NCBI GenBank assembly: GCA_022706165.1 | Contig: JAKJDA010000001.1 | Span: 4,666-30,572 of the forward strand | Direction: 5' to 3' | Origin: Candidatus Hydrogenedentota bacterium | GTDB taxonomy: Bacteria > Hydrogenedentota > Hydrogenedentia > Hydrogenedentales > SLHB01 | DNA: 25,907 bases | Shown here: piece by piece, positions 14,828 to 23,714 of the stretch | How the letters are laid out: each line of letters opens with the position of its first letter | Numbering within the stretch: position 1 is the stretch's first letter | Translations under genes and position numbers: made by a program | Notes under the pieces: generated by a model | Told to the model about the DNA's origin: nothing | Database searches by the model: none | Seen by the model: only the letters and a program-made list of their open reading frames with translations

Positions 14828-16687
14828 ATGATCGGAATCGGCTATATCGCGATGTGCGCGTGTCTCGCGACGCCCGTCGTCGATTTCCAACGCGCCTACC
14901 GCGATGCGCTTGACGGAAGTCCGAATGCCGTGGTTCAGGCGCAGCGCGCCATGAATGTTCTCATGGGGTGGCAGGCGGAATCTCCCTCGGGCGTGATCGC
15001 GATGGGGAAGAACGTTCGCGTTGTCGACCTCTCTCCCGCTCGCATCCAACGCGATGCGCGCACCACGGCCCCGATCGCGCGGGCCATGCGCCTCAGCGGC
15101 ACAGGGCCGACGCTCCGCGTTTACGTTCCCCTGGATGACGACGCGGAACACGAAGTGTATTGGCGAGAAAGCGCAGGCCTCTATGTCCGCCTCGAAAACG
15201 CAGTCCGGCAAGACGGCCGCTGGCTGACGTTCAAAGCGCCGTTTCCGGGCGAGTATGTCGTGCGCGAAAAAGACGCGTACTCGGATCCTGCCGGCGATCC
15301 CCCTCCGTTTCTCGATTTCATTCCTCCGTCGTCCGCGCCGGAAGCCAAGGCTTTGTGGCGGTTTTACCGTGCTGAGCCGACGCGCGTTGCGGGGCCGACG
15401 CCCTTGATCTTGCTGCATGGCATGGGCAACGATCGGTGGAAGGATTTTTTCCACTGGGCGGCGAATAGCCCGGAAGCCGAGGCTTTTCGGGCGCGGTTTC
15501 AGTTGTGGAATTATCAGCAACCCATTTCCGGCGTGAACGCCGCCATCGGTTTCAGCCGCGCATATCCGGGCTTCGAGGAAAGCATCGTCGCCTACCTTGC
15601 CCGGTTTCTGCAGCAGGCCGCCCAGGAAGGCGTCGAGACCGATGGCGTCCGATACTATTTCCCCTCTTCAGGTCCCATGGCCATCCTGACGCACAGCCAA
15701 GGCGGCCTCAAAGCGCGCGCGTTTTTGCTCAACTATTCCGAATACGCCGACCGCGTCTTTGCCGTGGCGGCGCTTTCCGCTCCGCTCACGGGATCGCCGT
15801 GGGGAACGCCTCAATGGCTGCGCCATACCATAAATCGCACGGGTTTTTCGGGCGGAGCCATGCTGGGGTCCGCCGCTAAAACGGTTTTGAGCGACATTGT
15901 CCTGACGGGGTACTTTTCGACCGCCCGGCAAAGCGATCTCGACATGGGGTGGGGCAACTTCGACGCAGCGGGCGGGTTTGGCTTTCCGTTTGCGCATTTC
16001 ACGTCGCGAAGGTTTTTGCAGGGGACCGTCCGTCTGACCTTGTCGCCCCGGGACGCCAATCAAACGGGGGCGCGCCAATGGCCCGGCATCGCCGATGCGA
16101 GTTTTGATCCTCCCGAGTTGCTCGACACGTACTGCGGGGGACTGGATGTCGTCATGCCTGCTTTGCGCGGCGGCGGACATATGGACAAGTTCTTTTTGTA
16201 CGGGGCGTATCTCGACCCGGCGCTCCAGAACGGAGCCGCCTTGCGGGAGGGGCGTCATACCGTGGGCAATCGCGCCACTGCCCGGCGGGAACGCTTCGAG
16301 AACATCGGGCTGCGCATGACCGCTCGTCTTATGGGGAAAGTCCTGTGTGAGGGCAGCGACATCCCGCTGGGCGTGTTTGGCCTAAACGACGGATTCGTGC
16401 CTCTGCAAAGCCAACTCATGCTGGACGGTTCCCAAACGGAACTTATTTATTGCACCCGGGAAATAAACGGATGGCGGGCGCCCGTTTCCCCTTACCGCCT
16501 TCGAGAAGATATCATCGCATCTCATACCCTTGCCGACCCGGCTCGCCTCCGCATCATGCCCGGTTACAGTCATCTCGATATGACGACCGGGCGTTACAAC
16601 GCCCGCACGGGGCACAGCGAACTCTTTTTGCGTGTCGCCGAGGACCTTCTGGCGGCGGAATCTTGCGCCGCGAACGGTCGGTCGTGA
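14828..16687 (+). CDS. alpha/beta hydrolase (lipase/PGAP1-like) with long N-terminal region
   Basis: A 619-residue protein. Residues ~195-620 contain an alpha/beta hydrolase fold: oxyanion-loop LILLHGMGNDRWKDFF, nucleophile motif THSQGG (Ser290), and plausible catalytic acid Asp521 (GLNDGFVPLQSQ) and His582 (GYSHLDM). This order is usual for lipases and PGAP1-like esterases. The first ~190 residues are not recognised; they include a short hydrophobic start (GIGYIAMCACLATPVV) that could be a weak signal sequence, and a beta-rich section around residues 90-155. The substrate is unknown. AGAGGG stands 6 nt before the ATG. The gene follows the SDR after 46 bp and may be co-transcribed with it; 109 bp separate it from the ExbB operon. 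Confidence 0.75.
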   Translation: MIGIGYIAMCACLATPVVDFQRAYRDALDGSPNAVVQAQRAMNVLMGWQAESPSGVIAMGKNVRVVDLSPARIQRDARTTAPIARAMRLSGTGPTLRVYVPLDDDAEHEVYWRESAGLYVRLENAVRQDGRWLTFKAPFPGEYVVREKDAYSDPAGDPPPFLDFIPPSSAPEAKALWRFYRAEPTRVAGPTPLILLHGMGNDRWKDFFHWAANSPEAEAFRARFQLWNYQQPISGVNAAIGFSRAYPGFEESIVAYLARFLQQAAQEGVETDGVRYYFPSSGPMAILTHSQGGLKARAFLLNYSEYADRVFAVAALSAPLTGSPWGTPQWLRHTINRTGFSGGAMLGSAAKTVLSDIVLTGYFSTARQSDLDMGWGNFDAAGGFGFPFAHFTSRRFLQGTVRLTLSPRDANQTGARQWPGIADASFDPPELLDTYCGGLDVVMPALRGGGHMDKFFLYGAYLDPALQNGAALREGRHTVGNRATARRERFENIGLRMTARLMGKVLCEGSDIPLGVFGLNDGFVPLQSQLMLDGSQTELIYCTREINGWRAPVSPYRLREDIIASHTLADPARLRIMPGYSHLDMTTGRYNARTGHSELFLRVAEDLLAAESCAANGRS

Positions 16688-16796
16688 CAGCAGACTGCAA
16701 CTTTTCGTGTCATTCGGGCATTGAAATGAAGAATCGATGTAGCGGCGGCTCCCCGGAGTTTATATCGCGCGGGGCGCGTACAGAGGAGATGAGAAC
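16688..16796 (+). promoter_or_regulatory. leader region of the ExbB-VWA operon
   Basis: This 109-bp gap precedes the operon. Near its end is the strong Shine-Dalgarno AGAGGAG (16782-16788), 8 nt before the GTG at 16797. An AT-rich TTTATAT (16759-16765) is a possible -10, but I find no acceptable -35 at 17 nt, so the promoter is not identified with confidence. An out-of-frame ATG at 16789 overlaps the ribosome site. Confidence 0.35.
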
Positions 16797-17651
16797 GTGG
16801 GCCAGCCAGAGACAGCTCTTATCATGACGCATGCCATGGCCGTTTCGCGCCCCGGGAGAAGACGATGGGGACGTTCCTGTTGTCTTGCTGCGGCGTTTTT
16901 CCTGTTGGCGTCGCCGGAGTTCGCCTTTGCGCAGACGCCCGAGCCGTCCACAAGCGCATCCCCTGCGGCTTCGGACGCCGTCAGAGCGCCCTTGGACGCC
17001 ATGCTTCAACCTCTTTCCCCGCCGCGCCAGATGACGACGTATGACATGGTTCAAGCGGGCGGCGCCATGCTGTGGGTCATCATGGCCGTAAGCATTCTTA
17101 CACTGGTCATGGTGATCTATTGTTTTCTCACCGTCACGCCAGCCCGCGAAGCGCCGCCGCTTTTTGTGAAACGCGCCCACGCCCTGATCGAGGCAGGCGA
17201 CCTGCGCGGCGCGCATGAATTGTGCGAAGGGCGCGACGAAATGCTGGCGAAGGTCTTGCGTGCGGGATTGAAAATGGCGGGCCATGATCGCTACGTCATC
17301 CAAGAAGCGATGGAAAGCGAAGGAGAACGCGGGGCCGCGGCGCTCTGGCAGCGCATCAGCTACATCAATAACGCAGGGGTTATTGCGCCTCTGTTGGGGT
17401 TGTTGGGCACGGTATGGGGCATGATGCGCGCTTTCGGATCCATCGCATACGACGATTCGCACGTGAAAACCATCGAAGTCGCCTCCGGCGTCGCCCAGGC
17501 CATGGTCACAACGGCCGCCGGCCTGCTGGTCGCCATTCCCGCAATGGTCGCTTACTATTATCTGCGCGGCCGCGTAATCCGCGTGTTGGGCGTCACGGAA
17601 GATCATGCCACCGAACTCATCGAGTTGCTGGCGCGGAATGCCAAGCCATGA
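16797..17651 (+). CDS. exbB: ExbB/TolQ/MotA-family proton channel subunit with signal peptide
   Basis: A 284-residue ExbB-like protein. The N-terminus has a basic region and hydrophobic core ending in FAFA before QTPEP, a likely Sec signal peptide cleaved near residue 46. A Pro/Ser/Ala-rich periplasmic segment and three membrane helices follow: TM1 near 95-120 (AMLWVIMAVSILTLVMVIYC), TM2 with APLLGLLGTVWGMM and TM3 with AMVTTAAGLLVAIPAMVAYYY. The conserved Thr of TM2 (GLLGT) and of TM3 (VTTAAG) that line the ion path are kept. Family role: pentameric channel that, with ExbD, converts proton-motive force into work on a TonB/TolA-type partner. The GTG start is chosen for its Shine-Dalgarno; ATG 16836 is possible. 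First gene of a four-gene operon. Confidence 0.9.
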   Translation: MGQPETALIMTHAMAVSRPGRRRWGRSCCLAAAFFLLASPEFAFAQTPEPSTSASPAASDAVRAPLDAMLQPLSPPRQMTTYDMVQAGGAMLWVIMAVSILTLVMVIYCFLTVTPAREAPPLFVKRAHALIEAGDLRGAHELCEGRDEMLAKVLRAGLKMAGHDRYVIQEAMESEGERGAAALWQRISYINNAGVIAPLLGLLGTVWGMMRAFGSIAYDDSHVKTIEVASGVAQAMVTTAAGLLVAIPAMVAYYYLRGRVIRVLGVTEDHATELIELLARNAKP

Positions 17652-18073
17652 GGTTCGCCCGGCAGCACAGGATTGAGGAGACCGAAGGCATTCCCTTCGC
17701 GCCGCTCATCGATATCGTGTTCATCACGCTGGTGTTTTTCATGACGACCACGGTCTATGCGGTCATCGAAAGCGAAATCGGCATTCAACTTCCCACGGCG
17801 AACAGCGCGATGCGCAGCGAACGCGCCCGCGGCGAGATCTTCATCAACCTGCGCAACGACGGACGGATCATCCTCAACGACCGCGAAATGACCATTCCCG
17901 AACTGCAGGACGTGCTTCACCGCGTCGCGGAATATTTCCCGGGCGGCGCGATTATCATCCGCGGCGATCGCGAAGCCATGCTCGGACGCGCCATCGAAGT
18001 GCTCAACTGCTGCCGCAACGCGGACATTCAAAACGTCTCATTCGCGGCTTTGCCGGAGGAGAAACGCAAATGA
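17648..18073 (+). CDS. exbD: ExbD/TolR-family channel subunit
   Basis: A 141-residue ExbD-like protein, of normal length. It has a short cytoplasmic N-terminus and one membrane helix beginning FAPLIDIVFITLVFFM with the essential Asp (LIDIVF). The periplasmic domain has IFINLRNDGRIILNDRE and IIIRGDREAMLGRAIEVLNCC, matching the ExbD/TolR beta-alpha fold. Two adjacent cysteines near the end could form a disulfide or contact a partner. The ATG overlaps the ExbB stop (ATGA), so translation is coupled. With ExbB it should form the proton-driven motor; the partner is expected to be the membrane-anchored VWA protein two genes downstream (inference). Confidence 0.9.
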   Translation: MRFARQHRIEETEGIPFAPLIDIVFITLVFFMTTTVYAVIESEIGIQLPTANSAMRSERARGEIFINLRNDGRIILNDREMTIPELQDVLHRVAEYFPGGAIIIRGDREAMLGRAIEVLNCCRNADIQNVSFAALPEEKRK

Positions 18074-20436
18074 GACTCGTTGCCGCATGGGCAATGGCGG
18101 TCTGCTGGGGCCTTGCCGCGCTCGCGCAATCGCCCGTCGCGCCGCAGGCGACAGCGGGCGCGGAGACCGACACTCCGGAACAGTCGCAATTTGATTTCGC
18201 CAATGGACTGTTTGTGCGCGCACTGTATCCAGAGGCGGCGGAGGAATACCAGAATTATCTCAAACGCTATCCGGAAGGCCCTCACGCATTGGCCGCCCTG
18301 TACCGCTTGGCGGAGGCCGAATACGCCGCCAAACGTGACGAAGCGGCATTGGCGGCTTTCCAACGATTTCTGGCGAAGAAGCCGGAGCGGCAGTTGGAGG
18401 AGCGGGCGACGTTGCGCACGGGCGAGTTGTTGTATCGCCTAAAAAGATTGGACGAGGCCGCGCCCATCCTGGAGGCGATGGTAGCGCCGGACGTCAGCGC
18501 GGAAGTGCGCGCGGGCGCATTCTATCATTTGGGAAAACTGCGCTATGATCAAGGCGATTATCCCGCAGCGCAGACCGCGTTCAAGCGTGTCGTCGATGAG
18601 TTAGGCGCGTCGCCTCAGGCCCCTTTTGCGCACTACCAGTTGGGTTTCGTCTATCTGGCGCAACGCCAAGGTCAGGACGCCGCAGTCGCGTTCATGGCCG
18701 TTGCCTCCGCGCCAGGCGTTCCCGACGCCTTGCGCACGGAAGCGCGTTTCCGGGCCGCCGAGGCATATGATGCGATTGGCTGGCACGAGCAGGCGGTTTC
18801 AGCGTATGAAGCGATCGGAAAAGAGGATCCCCATTCCCCCTATGCGGAGCGCGCCGCCCATGGCGTTGCGTGGGGACTGTTTCATGCGCGCAAATACCCC
18901 GAGGCCGCGCGCGCCGCGACGGAATTTTTGACCGCATACGCCGCCTCTCCCTTGGCTCCCGGAATACAGTACCTGCACGCCAATTGCCTCCAAGAGCAAA
19001 AACAATACGACGAAGCGCTGGCGATCTACCGCGCTATTCGCGAAAAGACGCCGGCAAGCGAGTATGCGGCTCGCGCTCAGTATAAGGCGGCATGGACGCT
19101 CCATCTGCAGGGAAAACCCGAAGAGGCCAAGGCCGAGATTATCCGGTTTCTTGACGCCAACAAAGACTCGCTGCTTGCCGGGGACGCCTCTTTTTTGCTG
19201 GGCCTTCTCCTCGCCAGGGCGGGCGAAAGCGAACCCGCTTACCAGCAGTTCCATGCGGTCGTTGAGAAATACCCGCAAAGCGAGTTTGCCGCCGATGCCC
19301 TGTACAAAGCGGGCGAGTGCCTTGGCCAGTTGGGACGGTCCCAAGAGGCCGCCGCTGTTTTCGAGACGTTCGCCCGGGATTATCCCGATAATCCCCTGGC
19401 GACTCAGGCCATTCTTCGCGTCGGAGACGCCCATTTTTTTGCCGCGTCGTTTGAGCAGGCCGTGACGAAATACAAGACCATCCTGGACGCCAAACCGGAT
19501 CCGGCGATCGAGCAAGAGACGCTCTATCGCCTTGGCATCGCGTACCACAACATGCAACGCTTCGCGGAAAGCGTCCAGACGTTCCAAACCCTGGCCGAGA
19601 AATATCCTGCCGCGCCGCATGTGGCCGAAGCGCATCTGCGCCGGGGCGATTTTCTGTTGCGCGAAGGCAAAGACCCTGTCAAAGCCATCGAGGCCTATCA
19701 AGCCTCCCTGGCTGCGGCTCCCGAAGGCCCCTATGCAGGGCAGGCCCTCAAGGGTCTTGCGCTCGCACGATACGAAACCAAGGACGTGGATGGCGCCGCC
19801 GACTTGTTCGTGAAAGTCATCACCGAACATCCCGATGTCCCGCTTCATGAAACTTCCTACGCCTGGGTGGGGCAGCGGTTGTTTGACCAACAAAAATGGG
19901 ATCTGGCCATTCGCGTTTTGGAGGCGTTGCTAACGACGGTCAAGAACTATCCGGATCCCGGCCGCATCCGATTCAAGATCGCTGAGTGCCATGAAAATGC
20001 GGGCCGAAACGACGAGGCTATCGCTCTATTTCGGGCCATTATCGAAACGGCGCCGCAAAGCGCCTCTGCCATCGAGGCCCGCTACCGCATGGCCCAGCTC
20101 CATGAAAAACAGAAAAAAATGGACAAGGCGATCGCCCTGTATGAAGATGCCGCCAATGTGAACACGGGCGACACGGCGGCGCGCGCCCGGTTCCGTTTGG
20201 GGGAGCTGGCCGAGGCGGATGCAAATTTCGAAGCCGCCGCGCGACATTATATGCGCGTGGCGGTGTTGTTCCTCCACGAACAGCTTTCGCCGGAGTCCCT
20301 ATGGCGCGCGGGACAATGCTATGAACGCGTCAACCGCGCCGATCATGCGAAGAAGGCATACCAGGAGCTTCTGACGGAATATCCGCAAAGTGGCCAGGCT
20401 GCACAGGCGCAGCAGCGTCTTGCCGCGATGCCGTGA
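18070..20436 (+). CDS. exported TPR-repeat protein (YbgF/CpoB-BamD-like repeats)
   Basis: A 788-residue protein with a Sec signal peptide (WAMAVCWGLAALA before QSPVA; no lipobox Cys, so probably soluble periplasmic). The mature part is a continuous series of about 17-20 TPR/Sel1-like helical repeats of the type found in YbgF/CpoB and BamD: FxxALYPEAAEEYQNYLKRYP, TALFRKVVDELGASP-like spacing, YPQSEFAADALYKAGECL and YPQSGQAAQAQQRL. Such repeats scaffold envelope complexes, and in Tol-Pal operons the TPR protein is CpoB. The ATG overlaps the ExbD stop by 4 bp, with GGAGGAG about 8 nt upstream. Expected role: periplasmic scaffold for the motor; no enzymatic motif is seen. Confidence 0.85.
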   Translation: MRLVAAWAMAVCWGLAALAQSPVAPQATAGAETDTPEQSQFDFANGLFVRALYPEAAEEYQNYLKRYPEGPHALAALYRLAEAEYAAKRDEAALAAFQRFLAKKPERQLEERATLRTGELLYRLKRLDEAAPILEAMVAPDVSAEVRAGAFYHLGKLRYDQGDYPAAQTAFKRVVDELGASPQAPFAHYQLGFVYLAQRQGQDAAVAFMAVASAPGVPDALRTEARFRAAEAYDAIGWHEQAVSAYEAIGKEDPHSPYAERAAHGVAWGLFHARKYPEAARAATEFLTAYAASPLAPGIQYLHANCLQEQKQYDEALAIYRAIREKTPASEYAARAQYKAAWTLHLQGKPEEAKAEIIRFLDANKDSLLAGDASFLLGLLLARAGESEPAYQQFHAVVEKYPQSEFAADALYKAGECLGQLGRSQEAAAVFETFARDYPDNPLATQAILRVGDAHFFAASFEQAVTKYKTILDAKPDPAIEQETLYRLGIAYHNMQRFAESVQTFQTLAEKYPAAPHVAEAHLRRGDFLLREGKDPVKAIEAYQASLAAAPEGPYAGQALKGLALARYETKDVDGAADLFVKVITEHPDVPLHETSYAWVGQRLFDQQKWDLAIRVLEALLTTVKNYPDPGRIRFKIAECHENAGRNDEAIALFRAIIETAPQSASAIEARYRMAQLHEKQKKMDKAIALYEDAANVNTGDTAARARFRLGELAEADANFEAAARHYMRVAVLFLHEQLSPESLWRAGQCYERVNRADHAKKAYQELLTEYPQSGQAAQAQQRLAAMP

Positions 20437-20445
20437 GGAGGGGGC

Positions 20446-22197
20446 ATGATCAGCCGTCGCGCCCTTCTGTATATGAGCGTGATTCTGTCGCTGGCGTTCC
20501 ATGCGGGGCTTCTCTCCGTTTCCAGTCGTCTGCCCATGCAACTTGCGCCATGGCGCAAGCCGCTTCCCCACAAGGAACTGTTCCGCGTGCAGATCAAGGA
20601 CATTCCTCCCTTGCCGCTGCCCACGGAGTCGGTCGCGCTGCATACCGGTCCGCTCGCATCGCGCCCGGGATCGGTAGAGGCTCTGCTCCAACGGGAATTC
20701 CAACGACTCAAGCCGGCGGAGTCTTTTTGGGATAAAGCCGCTGAACTGCCGCGCCTTGCAGAACGCGTGGCTGCGGATACGTTGCAACGCGAACATGACT
20801 TGACCCCGGACCCGGCCATGATGGCCCGCGCCGACGCCAAAATCATCGAAATATCCGCCACACAGGCGCGTCAGGACATTCAAGTCCCCCGACGGTATGT
20901 CCAACCCGGTTCCACGCGCATCCTCGAGGAACACGAGATGCCATTTCTGCGGCGGGAAGATGAGGAGCCGGAGGATTTGCTGCTGTTTGCTGGGCAACCG
21001 GCCGATTTTGCTCTGGGGGCTTCCGGGGGGAGCCCCGCTCTTCCTGCCCTGGATTCGTCTCGCGAGCCGGTCGCCGAGCTGCCCCGGACTCTTGACACGA
21101 GTTTGCCGGCCATTCAGGAGCCCGTGGCAAGCCCCGCGCCCATCGCGGACGAGATCGCCGCCGAAAAAAAATATGAGTTTCTGGACGACATGGTCGACGT
21201 GCGGCTTGAAGCCTTTGTCCCTTCCCGCGAAGATCGAGGCTACTTCCGCCTGCAGATCATGCCCAAGGAAGGCGCGCGCATCCAGGTTCTTCCCAAGGAC
21301 ATTCTTTTTGTTCTCGATGCTTCGCAGAGCATTCTTCAGCGCAAGTTAGATGATGCCGCCGCGGCCGTCAAGACCATGATTGGCCTGCTCCGTCCAGAGG
21401 ATCGATTCAACGTCATGCTTTTTCGCGATGCGCCGTCCCAGTTCCAGCCGCACAGCGTGCCCGCGTCGGCGGAAAACAAGAAGGCCGCCCTTGCGTTTCT
21501 CGCCGGCCTGCAATCGTCCGGCGCCACCGATGTCTACCGCGCCCTGAGCGCCGCCATCACCGCCCCCGAGACCCCCGGCATGCCCAGCGCCCTCCTGATC
21601 ATTAGTGACGGACGCCCCACGGCAGGGATCGTTGACGGACGCACCATCATCAACAACCTCACCGACGGCAATGCGTCGCGCCGTCCGATCTATGCGGTTG
21701 GCGGCGGCAATACCGTGAATCGTTACCTGCTCGACTTGCTCGCATATCGGAATAGGGGCGATGCGCATATCGCCCAAAACCTCAAAGATTTCCGGCAGGA
21801 CCTGCTCAATCAATTCGCGCGCATCAGCGATCCCATCCTCGACGAGTGCCGTGCAGATTTTGGCGGCATCGAGAAAGGACAGGTTTTCCCGGAGGAAATG
21901 CCGGACTTTTACCTCAAGCGATCCGTCACGGTGTATGGACGGTTCGATCCTAAACGCGACAAGGACTTTGTCATGCGCCTGACGGGCCGCGCAGGACAGC
22001 AGCGAAAGGAGATCGTTTTCAAGGCCGATCTGGCGAACGCCCGCACCGGAGACGATTCCATCGCGCGCGATTGGGCATTCCAGCGCATCTACTTCCTCAT
22101 CGGCGAAATGTGCCGCGTCGGCGAAAAACCTGAACTCGTCGCCGAACTGCGCCGTCTCAGCAGCGCATATCGGATCAAAACCAGCTACAGCGAGTAG
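20446..22197 (+). CDS. membrane-anchored VWA (VIT-VWA-like) protein with TonB/TolA-like N-terminal helix
   Basis: A 583-residue protein with three parts. Residues 1-27 are a basic start and a single hydrophobic helix (LLYMSVILSLAFHAGLLSVS) that is uncleaved-looking and contains Ser15-x3-His19, the spacing of the functional Ser/His of TonB and TolA anchors. Residues ~30-235 are a Pro/Glu-rich, low-complexity periplasmic linker. Residues ~245-480 form a beta section (GYFRLQIMPKEG) followed by a von Willebrand A domain with a complete MIDAS: DASQS (Asp291, Ser293, Ser295), Thr361 (GATD) and Asp388 (SDG). A C-terminal ~100-residue beta-rich part ends in an alpha-helical segment. MIDAS domains bind ligands through a divalent metal. 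There is no TonB C-terminal domain. It starts 9 bp after the TPR gene behind GAGGAGGGGG. I infer that it is the moving partner of ExbB/ExbD. Confidence 0.85.
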   Translation: MISRRALLYMSVILSLAFHAGLLSVSSRLPMQLAPWRKPLPHKELFRVQIKDIPPLPLPTESVALHTGPLASRPGSVEALLQREFQRLKPAESFWDKAAELPRLAERVAADTLQREHDLTPDPAMMARADAKIIEISATQARQDIQVPRRYVQPGSTRILEEHEMPFLRREDEEPEDLLLFAGQPADFALGASGGSPALPALDSSREPVAELPRTLDTSLPAIQEPVASPAPIADEIAAEKKYEFLDDMVDVRLEAFVPSREDRGYFRLQIMPKEGARIQVLPKDILFVLDASQSILQRKLDDAAAAVKTMIGLLRPEDRFNVMLFRDAPSQFQPHSVPASAENKKAALAFLAGLQSSGATDVYRALSAAITAPETPGMPSALLIISDGRPTAGIVDGRTIINNLTDGNASRRPIYAVGGGNTVNRYLLDLLAYRNRGDAHIAQNLKDFRQDLLNQFARISDPILDECRADFGGIEKGQVFPEEMPDFYLKRSVTVYGRFDPKRDKDFVMRLTGRAGQQRKEIVFKADLANARTGDDSIARDWAFQRIYFLIGEMCRVGEKPELVAELRRLSSAYRIKTSYSE

Positions 22198-22251
22198 CCC
22201 CCCCCGCGCGGATTTCGAGGCCGCCTGGGCGCCATCGAGCGGCTGCATGCT

Positions 22252-23562
22252 TCAAGCCGTCGAGGCGGAGGCTCTCTGACGGCCGAACAATTCATGGGCG
22301 TTGCCGCGCATGATGCGCTCGATCGTCGGTTGAATATCGGGTTCTTCCAGCCACCCTTCCTCGGCCAATTCGGAAATGGCCTGGGCCAAACCGAGCCGGG
22401 CGATGCGCGCATGGCCTGCGCTTTTCTCGACGGTGAAATAGTCGCCGCCGAATGTAAGCAACTTGCACGCGGGGGCGGCCATGAGGAATTCCTTTACGAA
22501 TCGGATGCACGCGGTTGGGTTGATGATCCACGCCCAACACATGTCGATGTACACGTTCGCGTGCTGCTTGGCCACGGCGATCGCCTCATCCTGATAGGGA
22601 TACGCGATGTGCATGAGCACGAATTTCGTATTCGGATAGGCCATGAACAAAGGACAGAGATCGCTTATGTTATGGCGCAACCGGTCTATCGGCATGCTGT
22701 TGTGTCCGGCGTAGAACCCGGTGTGGAGCTTAACGGGCAGCGCATGGTCGGTCGCCTTGCGCACGCAGTAATGAAAAAGATGGTCCTGCAGGGCCTTCAA
22801 TTCCGCAGCGTCCAACGACTTCGCGTCGGCGAGATAGCGCGAGAACAACGGCGCAGCGTCCTCGGCGTCAACCGGGGCATAGTCAAGACGCCGAGCGTAG
22901 GCGCTTTGATTTTTGGTGGAAACCGCTCTCGGGCCGTATTGGGCGAAGACTTCGTCGATAATGCCGTGCCAGTCGCGTAAGGACGAAGGCTCTCGATTGA
23001 CGTCCAGCGCCACCATGGGAATGTTCAAGTCTGTGCTGAGCGGAAGCGTGTTGATGTCGCTGCAAATGATGTCGGGATCGGCGGTCTGATGGAACACCCT
23101 GCCGTGGACTATCCCGTCGACGATCGCGAAGTCGATGTTGGCGACTTCCCGCAGGACGTAGCGATGAAAACCTGGCTCGATGAGCGCCTTGATGCGTGCG
23201 GAGATGGCCTCGCAGTTGTCTTCGCGCACGTCGTCCTCGCCATAGAGCAGGCGCACGGTTTCTCGGATATTGCGCAGATAACCCGTGTTGCGGCACCGGG
23301 CGTAGTGCGGCGCGATGTGTCTCCACTTATCTCGCGGCGCGATCTGGGGATCATTAAGCGTGCCCGCAAGCTCGATCGGCATCCCCGAGACGTAAAGGTC
23401 CGACTCGGAGTACCCTTGAAAGAGCATCCCAATGTCGCAGACCGGTCCTGGGGCGCGGCCCTCCTTGGCGGCAAGGCGCACCGCTTCCTCGCAGAGATGC
23501 TCGTGGGTGTCTACAAAAGCCGTACGCTGTACAATGTCCAGAATGCTTTGGCTCGTCGGCAT
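22252..23562 (-). CDS. amidohydrolase-superfamily metal enzyme (uronate isomerase/COG2159-like)
   Basis: A 436-residue TIM-barrel metal hydrolase-like protein. Features: the N-terminal metal motif VDTHEHL (His20, His22), a core Lys/His strand PVKLHTGFYAG, VLMHIAYPY with a histidine, and FGGDYF with the C-terminal Asp of the superfamily. The HxH and final Asp fit a mononuclear amidohydrolase or a uronate-isomerase-like enzyme. The substrate cannot be told; a carbohydrate acid or aromatic acid are both possible. ATG 23562 is supported by AGGAGG 6 nt upstream. It has its own promoter and is convergent with the VWA gene, separated by 54 bp that show no clear terminator. Confidence 0.75.
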   Translation of the reverse strand: MPTSQSILDIVQRTAFVDTHEHLCEEAVRLAAKEGRAPGPVCDIGMLFQGYSESDLYVSGMPIELAGTLNDPQIAPRDKWRHIAPHYARCRNTGYLRNIRETVRLLYGEDDVREDNCEAISARIKALIEPGFHRYVLREVANIDFAIVDGIVHGRVFHQTADPDIICSDINTLPLSTDLNIPMVALDVNREPSSLRDWHGIIDEVFAQYGPRAVSTKNQSAYARRLDYAPVDAEDAAPLFSRYLADAKSLDAAELKALQDHLFHYCVRKATDHALPVKLHTGFYAGHNSMPIDRLRHNISDLCPLFMAYPNTKFVLMHIAYPYQDEAIAVAKQHANVYIDMCWAWIINPTACIRFVKEFLMAAPACKLLTFGGDYFTVEKSAGHARIARLGLAQAISELAEEGWLEEPDIQPTIERIMRGNAHELFGRQRASASTA

Positions 23563-23604
23563 GGCCGCCTCCTGACGATCTTGATCGTCGTTGATTGGAC
23601 ACGA

Positions 23605-23633
23605 ATTAGAACGGATTTTTTGCGTGGATGCAA
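23605..23633 (-). promoter_or_regulatory. promoter of the amidohydrolase gene
   Basis: On the minus strand: TTGCAT (23633-23628), a 17-nt spacer, TCTAAT (23610-23605). The leader to the ATG at 23562 is about 36 nt and contains the AGGAGG ribosome site. Confidence 0.5.
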
Positions 23634-23714
23634 CAGGAAATCGGGCCCCTCAAAACATCACGCGACAACAAGGCGAATGGACGGGTCGATCTGCGGAGAA
23701 TCCAGGGGGGGAAT

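Noticed and set aside
16797..18073. Zorya-type defence system (ZorA/ZorB-like pair)
   Set aside because: The ExbB is short, without the long cytoplasmic tail of ZorA; the second gene is ExbD-like with no OmpA/peptidoglycan-binding domain; no helicase or nuclease genes follow.
18799..19893. 364-codon open frame on the minus strand
   Set aside because: Antisense to the TPR gene; the repeats in it mirror the TPR codons.
21346..22248. 300-codon open frame on the minus strand
   Set aside because: Antisense to the VWA domain, which has a complete MIDAS and is clearly the real gene.
22198..22251. Intrinsic terminator between the convergent VWA and amidohydrolase genes
   Set aside because: GC-rich pairing is possible but there is no T-run on either strand.
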